NCBI RefSeq assembly: GCF_028640845.1
Contig: NC_080546.1
Coordinates: forward strand, 82,994,757 to 83,058,756
Length of the DNA stretch: 64,000 nt
Reading direction: 5' to 3'
Origin: Ahaetulla prasina
Lineage: Eukaryota; Chordata; Lepidosauria; Squamata; Colubridae
Position numbers and translations under genes: made by a program. Of this stretch, positions 1 to 10,337 are shown piece by piece. The notes under the pieces were generated by a model. That model searched no databases. It saw only the letters and a list, made by a program, of their open reading frames with translations, and had not been told where the DNA came from. Numbering within the stretch: position 1 is the first letter of the stretch; every line of letters starts with the position of its first letter.

Positions 1-153
1 GATTAGAACTCAGGTCTCCCACTTTCCAGTCTGATGGTAGACCAGACTGGAATTATTGCTTAAGCCAGTACAAAAGCTGTTATATTGATGATTGAGGAAC
101 AGCTACAGTATGTGTTATATAGCGGCTTCCTTAAGCTGTTGGTTTTTCTAATA

Positions 154-1469
154 CAGGGGATCAAACTTGATTTCATCGAGGACCGCCTCAGGATTGTGTT
201 TGAATCTCAGGGGGCCGGAGTGGGTGTGCCCAGGGTGGGCATGGCCAGCTTGATGTTACTTATGTACACTGAGAGCATATGCACCAAAACAAATTCCTTG
301 TGTGTCCAATCATACTTGGCCAATAAAAAATTCTATTCTATTCTATTCTATTCTATTCTATTCTATTCTATTCTATTCTATTCTATTCTATTCTATTCTA
401 TTCTATGACTATCATAAAGCGTTGTACCTTATGATTCTTGATGAACCTATCTTTTCTTTTTATGTACACTGAGAGCATATGCACCAAGACAAATTCCTTG
501 TGTGTCCAATCATACTTGGCCAATAAAAAATACTATTCTGTTCTGTTCTGTTCTGTTCTGTTCTGTTCTGTTCTGTTCTGTTCTATTCTATTCTATGACT
601 ATCATTAAGCGTTGTATCTTATGATTCTTGATGAACGTATCTTTTCTTTTTATGTACATTGAGAGCATATGCACCAAGACAAATTCCTTGTGTGTCCAAT
701 CATACTTGGCCAATAAAAAATATTATTCTATTCTATTCTATTCTATTCTATTCTATTCTGTTCTGTTCTGTTCTGTTCTGTTCTGTTCTGTTCTGTTCTG
801 TTCTGTTCTATTCTATTCTATTCTATTCTATTCTATTATATGACTATCATTAAGCATTGTACTTTATGATTCTTGATGAACATATCTTTTCTTTTTATGT
901 CCACTGAGAGCATATGCACCAAAACAAATTCCTTGTGTGTCTAATCACACTTGGCCAATAAATTCTATTCTATTCTATTCTATTCTATTCTATTCTATTC
1001 TATTCTATTCTATTCTATGACTATCATTAAGCATTGTACTTTATGATTCTTGATGAACATATCTTTTCTTTTTATGTCCACTGAGAGCATATGCACCAAA
1101 ACAAATTCCTTGTGTGTCTAATCACACTTGGCCAATAAATTCTATTCTATTCTATTCTATTCTATTCTATTCTATTCTATTCTATTCTATTCTATGTCAG
1201 GAATGTCTATGGTGGCCCAAGCGCACTGCCAGTGAAAACAGGCTCATGAGCTCCATTTTCAGTTGCGATGGCCTCCTGCAACCCTCTGCCAGCGAAAACA
1301 GAGCTCGGGAGAGAGGCACATGGCCCTCGTGAGCTCCATTTTTGGCTGGGATGGCCTCCTGCAACCGTCTGCCATTTTTCTGAGCTCCATTTTCACTGGC
1401 AGAGGCACCATGGGCCAGTCCTTTGCTGTTTCCGGGGCAGCCCCATGGGCCTTGAGTTTGACACCCCTG
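154..1469. mobile_element. hAT-type MITE (CAGGGG-TCAAACT family) filled by LINE tails
   Basis: The left end reads CAGGGGATCAAACTTG and the right end is its near inverse, GAGTTTGACACCCCTG. The flanks carry an 8-bp duplication, TTCTAATA at 146-153 and TCCTAATA at 1470-1477 (7 of 8 match). These ends and an 8-bp duplication fit hAT transposons. The element has no transposase. Its own sequence is 154-257 and 1197-1469. The middle is a later block of LINE-A tails. A second copy of the family lies at 21054-21456. Confidence 0.8.
256..1196 (+). repeat. Five tandem LINE-A 3' ends, each with an (AATAG)n tail
   Basis: Five units end at about 406, 596, 838, 1018 and 1196. Each carries the LINE-A 3' sequence (GTACACTGAGAGCATATGCA, later TTGGCCAATAAA) followed by a TTCTA array. 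The first unit is truncated at its 5' side. Units 4 and 5 look identical outside the array, which suggests a recent tandem duplication. In units 2 and 3 part of the array has changed to TTCTG. No coding content is seen. Confidence 0.9.
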
Positions 1470-1477
1470 TCCTAATA

Positions 1478-2860
1478 TAACAGTGGCATATATCTGGGTT
1501 GCGTCTTCCAAACTGACATGATTATTAGATGTACCATTCACATTTTCTGAGAGGTCTCCATCCGCTTTGAAAGGAGAATAGAAAAAGCACTCCTAACTGT
1601 TGCACGCTGCCAATAAAACGATTTGAATTAGTGCAGCTGTCCAGGGTGCTGAAGCTAACCCCCACATGCGCATGAATATAGATTGCTGAGCTTGCAGGTA
1701 AAAGCCGCAACACATTGCCTATAGTTGTCTGTCAGCTTTATCTGAATAATACAATAAAAATCTGCTAATTTGGCGCTGCATCCATGATGAAACATATATG
1801 AGAGCTTAACACATTTGTCTATTTTATTACTCCACTGCATCGAGAATCTGCTGAGTCAGTAAAAATAGCTGAGCGGCATTTTCATTGCGCAGAGAACTGT
1901 ATTAGCTGTTCAATTTCTAATTCTTTGAGGGTTGGAGCTTAGAGCAAAAATGATGAGATCTTGGAAATATTTGCCTTGAAAGCAAATACGGGACCATAAT
2001 CTTCACCAAGATTTAGTTCTTTCTCCATTTTTTTAAAAAAAATCTTGGTCTTTTTGAGCTTTGAAATCCAATCCAGAGTGTATTTGTGACTTGGCTTTCA
2101 AAGAAATAGGCTAAGAATTACTAAAATGTCTGTTAGGAAATGCTCTTATTTGGTTATTTTCCTGAAGACCACGTAAAATCGAACCAGAAAACACTTGCTA
2201 ACGCAAAGTGCAAAGTACAAATGGTTATTCATTGGGTGTTTAAATTTCTTGACAGTGCTGCCCATATAAAAATGTTAAAAATAGATTATACATTCTTCTC
2301 TGCTCATTCAGAAGACCTAAGACCCCAATTAAGGAAACAAGGCAGACTTTGACAAACTATAGATTTATATTTCATGTTTAAGGTTGAGCTGTCCCAGATC
2401 TTCTCCATCACCTTAACCACGTCACCAAACTGGTTGCCTTTCTCCTTTAAGCCTCTTAGAAAATCAGTCACTCTGGGAGTTTGAGTGCAGCTTCATCACC
2501 CTTTCATTTGCTTATTCAACTGTATCTCTTGCTAAACAGGCTTGAAGAGAATATGTGTTAATTAAAAAAAAATCCCAATTACTAAATCGAGACATTAAAA
2601 AAAAAATACAAACAGCACACAGAAGTTCAGAGGTTATCGTTACCAGTACCAGCTTTTATATCAGAATCTGTATTAGTAGTATCAGGTCAGATGGTGGTGA
2701 TGGTTGTTATCAAATGACGGGGTATAAATGCCACCTGCAAAGTTATCCTACATATAAAAAGGGAATGACATTGGTGTCACTTCAGCATCCCACTCTTCTT
2801 ATCTTTTATCTACTTAGACTTCAAACTGAAAAGATCCTTCTGATCATCAAAGAACTAGAG
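1478..2860. other. Repeat-free stretch, no gene seen
   Basis: No transposon, SINE or convincing ORF is seen. The sequence has mixed composition and no decay-prone repeat signature. About 1610-1930 contains short motifs such as GCGCATGAATAT and TTTGGCGCTGCATCCATGATG and could be a conserved non-coding element, which is an inference only. Confidence 0.5.
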
Positions 2861-2861
2861 G

Positions 2862-2978
2862 CATGGTGGCTCAGTGGTTTAATGATGCTGGAGATAGTCT
2901 TTGTTCCAACGGTTCGAGTCCTAGCACTGTGTAGTGGGGTGAGCTCCCGTCACTCACCTCAGCTTCTGCCCTTCTAGC
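2862..2978 (+). mobile_element. tRNA-derived SINE S2, head fragment
   Basis: GGTGGCTCAGTGGTTTAATG resembles a tRNA A box, and GGTTCGAGTCC is a clear B box of RNA polymerase III. The S2-specific GTGGGGTGAGCTCCCGTCAC follows. The body is lost where the (TTTA)n tail of LINE-D begins, so LINE-D appears to have inserted into or truncated this SINE. Confidence 0.75.
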
Positions 2979-4245
2979 AGTTTATTTATTTATTTATTTA
3001 TTTTATTTATTTATTTATTTGATTTGATTTTTATACCGCCCTTCTCCCGAAGGACTCAGGGCGGTGTACAGGCATAATAAAACCGACAATACAATATACA
3101 AGTTTAAAATACGATTTTAAAAACTTATTTAAATTAGCCCAGTGATTAAAATTTACCATACTAAGACCCCGTTTAAAATTAATAAATTTAACATTAAAAT
3201 CCCCATTTAAGCCAGCCTGCTGGATAAAAGATGGGTCTTGAGTTCGCGACGAAATGTCCGAAGGTCAGGTATTTGGCGTAAACCGGGGAAGCTCGTTCCA
3301 GAGTGGGAGCCCCACAGAAGGCCCTTCCTGGGGCCGCCAGCCGACATTGTTTGGCGGACGGCACCCTGAGAAGTCCCTCTCTATGGGGCGTCTGGGTCTG
3401 TGGGAGGCGTGTGGTAACAGCAGGCGGTCCCGTAAGTACCCAGGTCCTAAGCCATGGGCGCTTTAAAGGTCATAACCAACACCTTAAAGTGCACCCGGAA
3501 GGCCACAGGCAGCCAGTGCAGGCTGCGCAGGATCGGTGTTACATGGGAGCTACGCGTAGCTCCCTCTATAACCCCCGCAGCTGCATTCTGGACTAACTGG
3601 AGCCTCCGAGCGCACTTCAAGGTGAGCCCCATGTAGAGAGCATTACAGTAATCCAAGCGAGAGGTAGCAGGCGCATGAGTGACTGTGCATAAGGCATCCC
3701 GATCAAGGAAGGCGCAACTGCGAACCAGGCGAACCTGGTGGAAGGCCCTCCTGGAGCGGCCGTCAAATGATCTTCAAATGACAGCCGATCGTCCAGGAGG
3801 ACACCCAAGTTGCGCACCCTATCCTTTGGGGCCAGTAACTCGCCTCCAACAGCCAGCCGTGGCTGCAGCTGACTGAATCGGGGTGCCGGCATCCACAGCC
3901 ACTCCGTCTTGGAGGGATTAAGCTTGAGCCTGTTTCTCCCCATCCAGACCCGTACAGCCTCCAAACACCGGGACAGCACTTCAACAACTTCATTGGGGTG
4001 GTCCGGGGTGGAAAAGTACAGCTGGGTGTCGTCAGCGTACTGCTGGTATCTCACCCCGAAACCACTGATGATCTCACCCAACGGCTTCATATAGATGTTG
4101 AACAGCAGGGGCGAGAGAATCGACCCCTGCGGGACCCCACAAGTGAGGCCCCTCGCGGTCGACCTCTGCCCCCCTGTCAACAGTTTGCATTGAAACCCAC
4201 AGAAACGTCTACTAATAACTAAGGGATGCATTACTGAACTCACTG
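2979..4245 (-). mobile_element. LINE-D (L2-type non-LTR retrotransposon), 5'-truncated
   Basis: The element runs on the minus strand with its 3' end at left: a (TTTA)n/(TTTGA)n tail, a hairpin at 3036-3064 (CCGCCCT pairs with AGGGCGG), a 3' untranslated region, and then reverse-transcriptase coding sequence. Reading frames are broken. A second copy is at 46665-47300. The assignment to L2-type elements rests on the look of the protein and is not a computed classification. Confidence 0.8.
3447..4243 (-). pseudogene. LINE-D reverse transcriptase remnant
   Basis: Translation of the minus strand shows RT motifs: GVPQGSILSPLLFNIYM (domain 4/5), then QYADDTQLYF with the catalytic YADD box, then NRLKLNPSKTEWLW. 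After a frameshift near 3650 the C-terminal part follows, with LKCARRLQLVQNAAAGVIEG and HWLPVAFRVHFKVLVM. The N-terminal endonuclease and early RT domains are missing. It is non-functional because of truncation and frameshift. In the living element this enzyme copies the LINE RNA at the target site. Confidence 0.8.
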
Positions 4246-4304
4246 GGGACTAAACTCAACTTAATCTGGAGAAAACCACATAGTTTATACCCCTTCTTTT
4301 AATG

Positions 4305-4528
4305 GCCCCATAATCCCTTGTGGGGTGGAATCTGGGCAATTGAATGGAGCTAGCAGAATGGTTTAATGGTCAGATGCTTTTCCTGTTGCCAATGCAGAGT
4401 TTTGTTCAGTAAATATATTCTCAGTGTGCCAGAAAGAGAAATATCTGCCTCTAACTAGGATCGAACTCAGAGCCCCCTGATTGTGAGGCGAGAACTCCAC
4501 CTCTAGGCCACCACACTACTCCTTATAT
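4305..4528 (-). mobile_element. tRNA-derived SINE S4
   Basis: Read on the minus strand, a tRNA-like head carries GGTGGCCTAGAGGTGGAG and a B box-like GTTCGATCC. The body contains CAGGAAAAGCATCTGACC and ends ATTATGGGGCCAT. Related copies lie at 9884-10195, 56545-56778 and 62646-62890. The four copies together define the family. Confidence 0.7.
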
Positions 4529-4529
4529 C

Positions 4530-5394
4530 CTGCCTTCTATGGCTTAATGAAATTATTGTTCTCTTCAACATGCCAAGAAAGATCATCTGATCCCTGTTCG
4601 TGTTTTTAGAGTGTCCTTATGTCCAGACACCATCATCCAAAACCAGAAATGGAAATCGAGCATTGGTGTTCAATCCAATTGCTTCCATAGCTTTGCACTT
4701 TAGAGCAACCTACATGATTGCACTTCTTTTTCTCTAGTTTATAGCTTTCCACACCCTTTACTTCCCTTTACCAGTTTACACATTAAGTTTTACTTCTGCA
4801 ACTTGGATAATAAAGGCAAGTCTACATAAAGTTCCATCTAGATCAAATGGGGACTACATAACAATATGTAATTAGAATAACAGAAACCACAGACTGAAGT
4901 CTCTGGAGAGTGAATGTTATTGGTGCAGACCAATGAAGTATTTAAAAAGCCAGCTGACACCCATTTCCCTAGGCACCTGAAGTCATTGGCACAGATTATT
5001 GTAAAGCTGAAGTCAGGCATCCATTGGGCTGGAATTTGCAGACAAATATTTTTGGCTGCCCCTTGTTGGCATGGATTTTTGCTTTAGTAACTTCTCTATA
5101 TCCAGACTGACAACAGCTTGCAGATACCTTGGCAATATTAAGCATTGTCCTGTCTTTTGTTGATTCTGTTTCAAACTGTTTTTTTTTTTTTTTGAAATAA
5201 TTAGTTTACCACTTTTAGAGACTAACAACCTCCTGCTCCAATAGGATACCCTATATCAACACATCTTCCTATTTGCTGACTCTAGTAAAGAACGATTATT
5301 TTATTGATTACAATATATATGCACACATAGTATAAACCATTCTACAAGGAAAAAGAAAACCCAGACTCAGGACAAATACTTTATAAACTCCTTT
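4530..5394. other. Unique sequence, no gene seen
   Basis: No repeat, RNA gene or credible ORF is recognised. The short ORFs here have no recognisable domain. Confidence 0.5.
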
Positions 5395-5555
5395 CAGTTT
5401 TATGAAACTGCAAAATGAGATGTCCCAAAGGTGCTTTTTCAAGAGGCAACTGGACTTTCTGGTTTTTCTTTGAAGACATTTTGCTTCTCATCCAAGAAGC
5501 TTCTTCAGCTTCTTCGGAACTGATTACTGGCTATAGTAATCTCTTTCTTGTATAC
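5395..5555 (-). mobile_element. Penelope-like repeat fragment (tentative)
   Basis: The minus strand reads AAGCTTCTTGGATGAGAAGC followed by TCTTCAAAGAAAAACC and GCACCTTTGGGACAT. The same module forms both arms of the inverted repeat at 11200-11737. I recognise it from memory as sequence seen in vertebrate Penelope-like elements. The class assignment is tentative, but the relation to 11200-11737 is seen directly. Confidence 0.45.
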
Positions 5556-5583
5556 AAACCAGTTTTCACAAATAGGACCATGA

Positions 5584-5796
5584 AAATAGAATAGAATAGA
5601 ATAGAATGGAATGGAATGGAATGGAATGGACTAGACTAGACTAGAGTAGACTAGACTAGAGTAGACTAGACTAGACTAGACTAGACTAGACTAGACTAGA
5701 CTAGACTAGACTAGAATAGAATAGAATAGAATAGAATAGAATTCTTTATTGGCCAAATGTGATTGGACTTTGTCTTCAGTGCATAAGCTCTCAGTG
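5584..5796 (-). mobile_element. LINE-A 3' end with diverged pentanucleotide tail
   Basis: The minus strand carries the LINE-A end (ACTGAGAGCTTATGCAC, TTTGGCCAATAAAGAATTC). Its tail, at left, is not pure AATAG: it passes from GAATA through GGAAT to a long CTAGA block at about 5630-5714 and back to AATAG. The element is truncated where the GGAA array begins. Confidence 0.8.
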
Positions 5797-5978
5797 GGAA
5801 GGAAGGAAGGAAGGAAGGAAGGAAGGAAGGAAGGAAGGAAGGAAGGAAGGAAGGAAGGAAGGAAGGAAGGAAGGAAGGAAGGAAGGGGAAAGGAAGGGAA
5901 GGAGGGAGGGAGGGAGGGCAGGAAAGGGGAGGGAATGGGATGGGAGACGTGGGGAGGAAGGAGAGAGCCAAAGGAAGT
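5797..5978. repeat. (GGAA)n array and purine-rich flank
   Basis: A pure GGAA array runs from 5797 to about 5887. A degenerate GGGA/GGAAA purine tract follows to about 5978. The ORFs across it are low-complexity artefacts. Confidence 0.95.
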
Positions 5979-5979
5979 A

Positions 5980-6690
5980 TAAATGCCCTGGAATGGCAGA
6001 AAAAGAAAAAAGAAGGAAACAAAATTAGAAAAATATTAGGAAGTGAGAAAAGTGACGGAGCCTTGTTTATTTATTAAACAAAGGTTGAAATACAGAAGTG
6101 AACCTATCTCTAGAGATAACAAGAAAATGACACATGGATTGGTTTTTAAATGATAAGCCAACTAAATCTTCCAGAAAGGGTATTGGCTAAGCTTCTATCT
6201 AGTCTTAGATCAAGGTAGATGGGAACTATGGTAGTTATCTGCCAATTCAACTGGTGGCATCAAGCAATGCTATGTATTCCATGTGTTGATTTTTGGCATC
6301 TCAAAAATACCAGCTTTGAAGGTGAAAGGATGGCATTTTGAGACAGTGTCCCTCACGTCATTGAGTTTAACACGAAGTTGCTGATACGTTGCTATTCCCA
6401 AATGCTAATATGATTATTTTGCTCCTCAACTTATTAAACTCCAAGCATAACAAACTCCAATGAGTTTGCAAGGATTTCAACACATGCAGGTCATCCAAAA
6501 TGACCGAGCAGCAATACAACATCAAAAGCATGTTTAATTGATCAGTAATATTAATCACCCAAAACATTACTGAACCAGTAATGTTCATTAATGTAAGTTT
6601 GCGAATTTTAGCCTATGGAAGACTTTTTTATTTTGCAGGAGTTTTTGCATTCAGTTCTTCATCATTTTAAGTCTTACTAGGAAAGACTCC
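5980..6690. other. Unique sequence, no gene seen
   Basis: AT-rich sequence with no repeat family or gene recognised. Confidence 0.5.
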
Positions 6691-6694
6691 CAAC

Positions 6695-6880
6695 TCCTGG
6701 GAGAAGGATAGTGCAAAATCCCATTCCCACCCCACTCCTGGGGGAAGGATACTGCAAAATCTCCATTCCCACCTCACTCTGGGGCCAGCCAGAGGTGGTA
6801 TTTGCCGGTTCTCTGAACTGCTCAAAATTCCCGCTACCAGTTCTCCAGAACCTGTCAGAACCTACTGGATTTCACCCCTG
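6695..6880. mobile_element. hAT MITE fragment (GAAATCC family), right end kept
   Basis: The segment shares GAAGGATACTGCAAAATC, GGGGCCAGCCAGAGGTGGTA and TTCTCCAGAACCTGTCAGAA with the complete copy at 9966-10165. It ends in the same terminal sequence, GGATTTCACCCCTG. The left terminus is missing. The GAAGGAT-CAAAATC-CATTCCC unit occurs twice in a row. Confidence 0.7.
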
Positions 6881-7320
6881 TTTAAAACTATAAATATGTC
6901 GATATATTTAACAGAATTATAAATAAGCCAATATAAAGAGAAATTTAGGTAAATTTGTCACATTATCACTACTGTTACCAATATATGTGTGAATACTTTT
7001 AATGCCTTTTCTTTGTTTTTCTATTGTAAATGATATACCCTGACAATACACTATATTCAAAATGTTTATGAATAAAAAAATAAAAAGATAAAAAAAAATG
7101 AAATCAAATCCATATATATAGTTGTCTTGACAGAGTACAAGAAACTCTTGGAGCTGTGTCTTTTATGATTCTATGCAATGATTTCTTTTATCTATCCGCC
7201 CCCATTTTGGAAGATTTGTCTCTTTGTTTCTGGTTAATGTTTAACATGAAATCAACGGGGTAATTTAGCACGATATAGACTTTCTGTCAGCTTTGGAAGC
7301 CATATTAGGCCGGAAGCTTC
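6881..7320. other. AT-rich unique sequence
   Basis: Nothing identifiable beyond A/T runs. Confidence 0.5.
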
Positions 7321-7690
7321 CATGCTGCCACATTTTCATGTGTGGGAAAATAGGAAGGGAGATTTAGTAGAGGGGTTGTCTTTAGACATAATAGCATTCT
7401 TCCTGTTGGTCGAGATCAGGCCGATCCTTCATCTGGAGAAGGAGTGGTCGGAGTGCTGTCTCGAGATGGGATGGATGGCGATTGGAGCATGGGATCGACC
7501 GAGAGGGAATGGTTTGGGGTTTTTTGATTTACTGAGGGAAAACTTGGACCTCTCAGATTCGGGTTTTCCCAGATGTGCCATTTTACCTATTCTAGTAAAT
7601 AGAACTTTGAAAGATGCTTGCTTCAGAGTTTTTACTTGGAGTTGGGTTTTTTTCTGGAAAGCTGACACTTTCTTTAAATGAAGGAAAAGG
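7321..7690 (+). repeat. Repeat shared with the L1-linked segment at 37257-37640
   Basis: It is collinear with 37257-37640. Both start at GCTGCCACATTTT, pass a GGCG/CGAG-containing stretch, and share CTAGTAAA-GAACTTTGA and TTTCTGGAA. In the other copy the segment directly follows the stop of an L1 ORF2 remnant, so it is probably an L1 3' untranslated region or an element joined to it. A frame stays open across both copies. Confidence 0.5.
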
Positions 7691-8279
7691 CTTCATGCTA
7701 AGTACTAATATAAACTATACATACACAGTGTAAACTATAAATACTTAATAGGTTTACACAGAGAAGGGCAGTAAATCTGTTGCATTTGTGCAGGCTAGTC
7801 AGCTCAATAAACCTCTCCAGGTGGCAAAAACGGTAGGTTGGATTTTTCTCAGAGAGACAGGAATGCGACCATCAATTTATAAAGAAGTCAGACGGGCAAT
7901 ACTATGAAACCTTTGATTCAATTATAATTGTTGTGAAGGATTGAAACACAGCCTGGAAAATATACACCAGTGAGCAACTAAAGTGAGACGTGTCTGCCTG
8001 GTAACATACAGTTATAGCTAAAGATTTTTGCCTGATACAGATGGCATACTGTATGTAATAAAAATAAAACAAAAACATTACTTTCTTGATCTTGCCTCAA
8101 ACATCTTCCTGAGTGTATCTACAAAATCATCAGGAACCGAACTTGACTTAAGGAAGTGTTTTAGGGCTAGATTTTGCCGATCTGGCTGCAAAATTTCAGA
8201 TGGCCAAAGCAAATACAGAACCAATCAAGTCTTAGATTTATCTAATGCTCGCCCAGATGTTTGCAGCTGAAACAATAGC
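7691..8279. other. Unique sequence, no gene seen
   Basis: No repeat or gene recognised. Confidence 0.5.
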
Positions 8280-8308
8280 TATGGAGTCAGTAGGTGGTTC
8301 CACTTACC

Positions 8309-8817
8309 TGTCCTGTTTCCTTCCCCACTTTGGATCAATGAGCTGGCCTTCAGCCAGTGGATTCATGGCTCTTATCAGTCCTGGCAGAGAAATTGCAGCT
8401 GCCTGCCAAAGTTCAAACAAATGACTCACGTAGCAAGACTTTCAGCTCTTTTTGAAACGGTTCAGCTAAACTTTTGCTTCCTGTGGAGTGAGAACAGTCC
8501 CAAGCTCCTTGTATATCCTGTGAGGTGGGGCTCCTGCTCCACCCTTCCCTTTGATGACGCCACCTCTCTAATCTTCTGAAGCGCGGGTCAATCCAAGCTT
8601 GATTATTATTATTATCAGCTGGGTCTGAAGGCGTAGCCTGGGGAAGGGAGGAATCAGGGGATGATGGCCTCATTACGTCCTCCGACTGGTCTGGTTCTGG
8701 CTCCTGGAGACGGGCCAAAGGAATCAGTGCTCCCGAGGTAACCCTTCCTGCCCTTCCCCCTCACTCTTGGAGTCACTTTCGGGCATGGGGCCAGGTTCGG
8801 GGGCTGGAGTCACAACA
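8309..8817 (-). mobile_element. Solo LTR, family a
   Basis: The segment runs TGTCCTG to CACAACA on the plus strand, so the LTR reads TGTTGTG to CAGGACA on the minus strand. Flanking TTACC at 8304-8308 and 8818-8822 is an exact 5-bp duplication. This fits Ty3/gypsy-like or some endogenous retroviral integrases. No internal region remains, so it is a solo LTR. It is 509 bp long. The other copy, 58692-59190, is in the opposite orientation. Confidence 0.9.
8413..8718 (-). pseudogene. LTR-overlapping ORF, family a, frameshifted
   Basis: The frame encodes an acidic/proline-rich part (LQEPEPDQSEDVM) and then AWIDPRFRRLERWRHQREG. The same peptide is found in the LTR copy at 58692. Here the frame is shifted relative to the start of the LTR. 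The function is unknown. It may be the 3' end of an ORF of the complete element. Confidence 0.45.
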
Positions 8818-9281
8818 TTACCTTTGCTACTGGTTCAGAACTGGGAGCCACAAATGCACATGCTTGCTTTGCTCATGCACGGTGCTTCTGTGGGTAAACC
8901 AGTAGTGGTGCCAGTAGGAGGCTATGCCCATCCACCCAGACGTCATCATGGACACTCTGTGCATGCGCTTCTGTGCAGAAGGTTCTGTGCTTGCTTCACT
9001 CATGCACGGTGCTTTTGCAGAGCATCTGTGATTATGTCCGGGCAAATGGGTGTAGCCTCCGGCCACCACCACTACCGGTTCACCCAAAGCGGGGCGAACC
9101 GGTAGAAACCCAGCACTGTCCGGAGTCTCTTATTTCTTTATTTCTTAAATAGATTTATATAGCCATCCAATTCACACATAGGGACTCATGCATCGTTTAA
9201 TACCGGCTGAAAATGTTATAACATCTGCATTTTTTTTCATTCCCAAATGAAACTGGAGAATCAAATATGCTGCCTATAAAT

Positions 9282-9458
9282 CAGGGGTGGGTTCTATGTA
9301 TCTTTACTACCGGTTTGCAACGGGAGAGTGCATGCATATGTGCTCTTCTGCACATGCGCAGATCACCGGTGATGACATTGTGGTGGGTGGATGGAGCCAC
9401 CCACCGGTTTTACTACCAGTTCTATAGAACCGGACTAAACCGAGGGCAACCACCATTG
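9282..9458. mobile_element. hAT MITE (ACCGGTTC family), compact copy
   Basis: It begins CAGGGGTGGGTTC and ends CAACCACCATTG. The flanks are CTATAAAT (9274-9281) and CTGTAAAT (9459-9466), 7 of 8. At 177 bp it is too short to code. The interior again has CACATGCGC and paired ACCGGT motifs. Confidence 0.8.
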
Positions 9459-9534
9459 CTGTAAATGCATCTTGATTTGTTTTGTTACCATCTATTCCTC
9501 AGGAAGTATCATAATATTTGAAATATTAGTATCA

Positions 9535-9645
9535 AGACCTGTAGCAAGAAAAGTCCTAAAATGAGGCAAAACTCACTGTCTCATTTAGCAAAGGAAATGT
9601 TGGGCTCACTTATGGTCGTAAGTTGAGGAGTACCTAAATATCCTA
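9535..9645. repeat. Unclassified interspersed repeat F, fragment
   Basis: It contains GTCCTAAAATGAGGCAAAAC, TTTAGCAA and GGTCGTAAGTTGAGGA, shared with 16455-16626 plus 17166-17275. Class unknown. Confidence 0.5.
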
Positions 9646-9883
9646 TATATATTATCTGTCAGTCTCTGTGTGATCTCTAGAAATATCTTCCTTGGTTTCT
9701 ACAGTATTTGTCTGAAGGTTGGTCTACTCAAGGCATAGTTAGCAACAACATCTCTATTTCCTCTTTAAAATTGAGTCAAAAAACCAGATTCTGGAATGGG
9801 CTCTTTTCCATTTTTCTTTCCGTGGGTTTTCTGAATGCCAGAATTTCATATCAGTACTGTACGTTGCCCCAAATGTACAGTAG

Positions 9884-10195
9884 CAACAGGAAGGGCATCC
9901 GGCCATTAAAATACTTTGCTAGCTCCATTCAGTTGCCCAGGCTCCACTCCACAAGGGATTATAGGCAGTGGTGAAATCCAAATATTTTTGCTACCAGTTC
10001 TGTGGGCATCGCATGATGTGGCTTGGTGGAAGGATACTGCAAAATCCCCATTCCCTCCCCACTCTGGGGCCAGCTAGAGGTGGTATTTGCCAGTTCTCTG
10101 AACTGGTCAAAATTTCTGCTACTGGTTCTCCAGAACCTTTCAAAACCTGCTGGATTTCACCCCTGATTATGGAATTGTTAAAAGAAGATGATGAC
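9884..10195 (+). mobile_element. SINE S4 3' part, split by a hAT MITE
   Basis: GCAACAGGAAGGGCATCCGG, then CAGTTGCCCAGGCTCCACT and CAAGGGATTATAGG match the S4 body. S4 sequence resumes after the MITE at 10166 (ATTATGGAATTGTTAAAAG). The head is missing. Confidence 0.7.
9966..10165. mobile_element. hAT MITE (GAAATCC family), complete
   Basis: Ends are CAGTGGTGAAATCC and GGATTTCACCCCTG. The flanks ATTATAGG (9958-9965) and ATTATGGA (10166-10173) agree at 6 of 8. At 200 bp it has no coding capacity. It landed inside a SINE S4. Confidence 0.8.
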
Positions 10196-10337
10196 TGTAC
10201 GTTGCCCCAAACGGAACTGCATTGATTTGATGCTCATGCTTTATGAGTATTAATTTCACTTATGAGAAGCATTCAAATTAACCTGGATAGGAAAGTGGAA
10301 AGGACAGTGGATAAAGACATAGCATTCTAACCACTGC

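Larger units (their letters stand above)
8288..9118. mobile_element. hAT MITE (ACCGGTTC family) split by a solo LTR
   Basis: The left end CAGTAGGTGGTTCCA and the inverse right end, ending AGAAACCCAGCACTG, are flanked by TATGGAGT (8280-8287) and TCCGGAGT (9119-9126), 6 of 8 matching. The interior is rich in ACCGGTTC/GAACCGGT and CATGCGC motifs. The element's own sequence is 8288-8308 and 8818-9118. The rest is an LTR inserted later. Confidence 0.75.

Noticed and set aside
154..1469. Direct repeats with spacers suggest a CRISPR-like array.
   Set aside because: The units are LINE-A 3' ends with microsatellite arrays in vertebrate DNA. There are no unique spacers.
2862..2978. Possible true tRNA gene from the A and B boxes.
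   Set aside because: No cloverleaf can be completed, and the following sequence is the S2 SINE body. It is a SINE head.
8300..8318. The minus-strand sequence ACAG/GTAAGT looks like a consensus splice donor.
   Set aside because: It straddles the exact border of the solo LTR and its TTACC duplication. The resemblance comes from joining the LTR end to the target.
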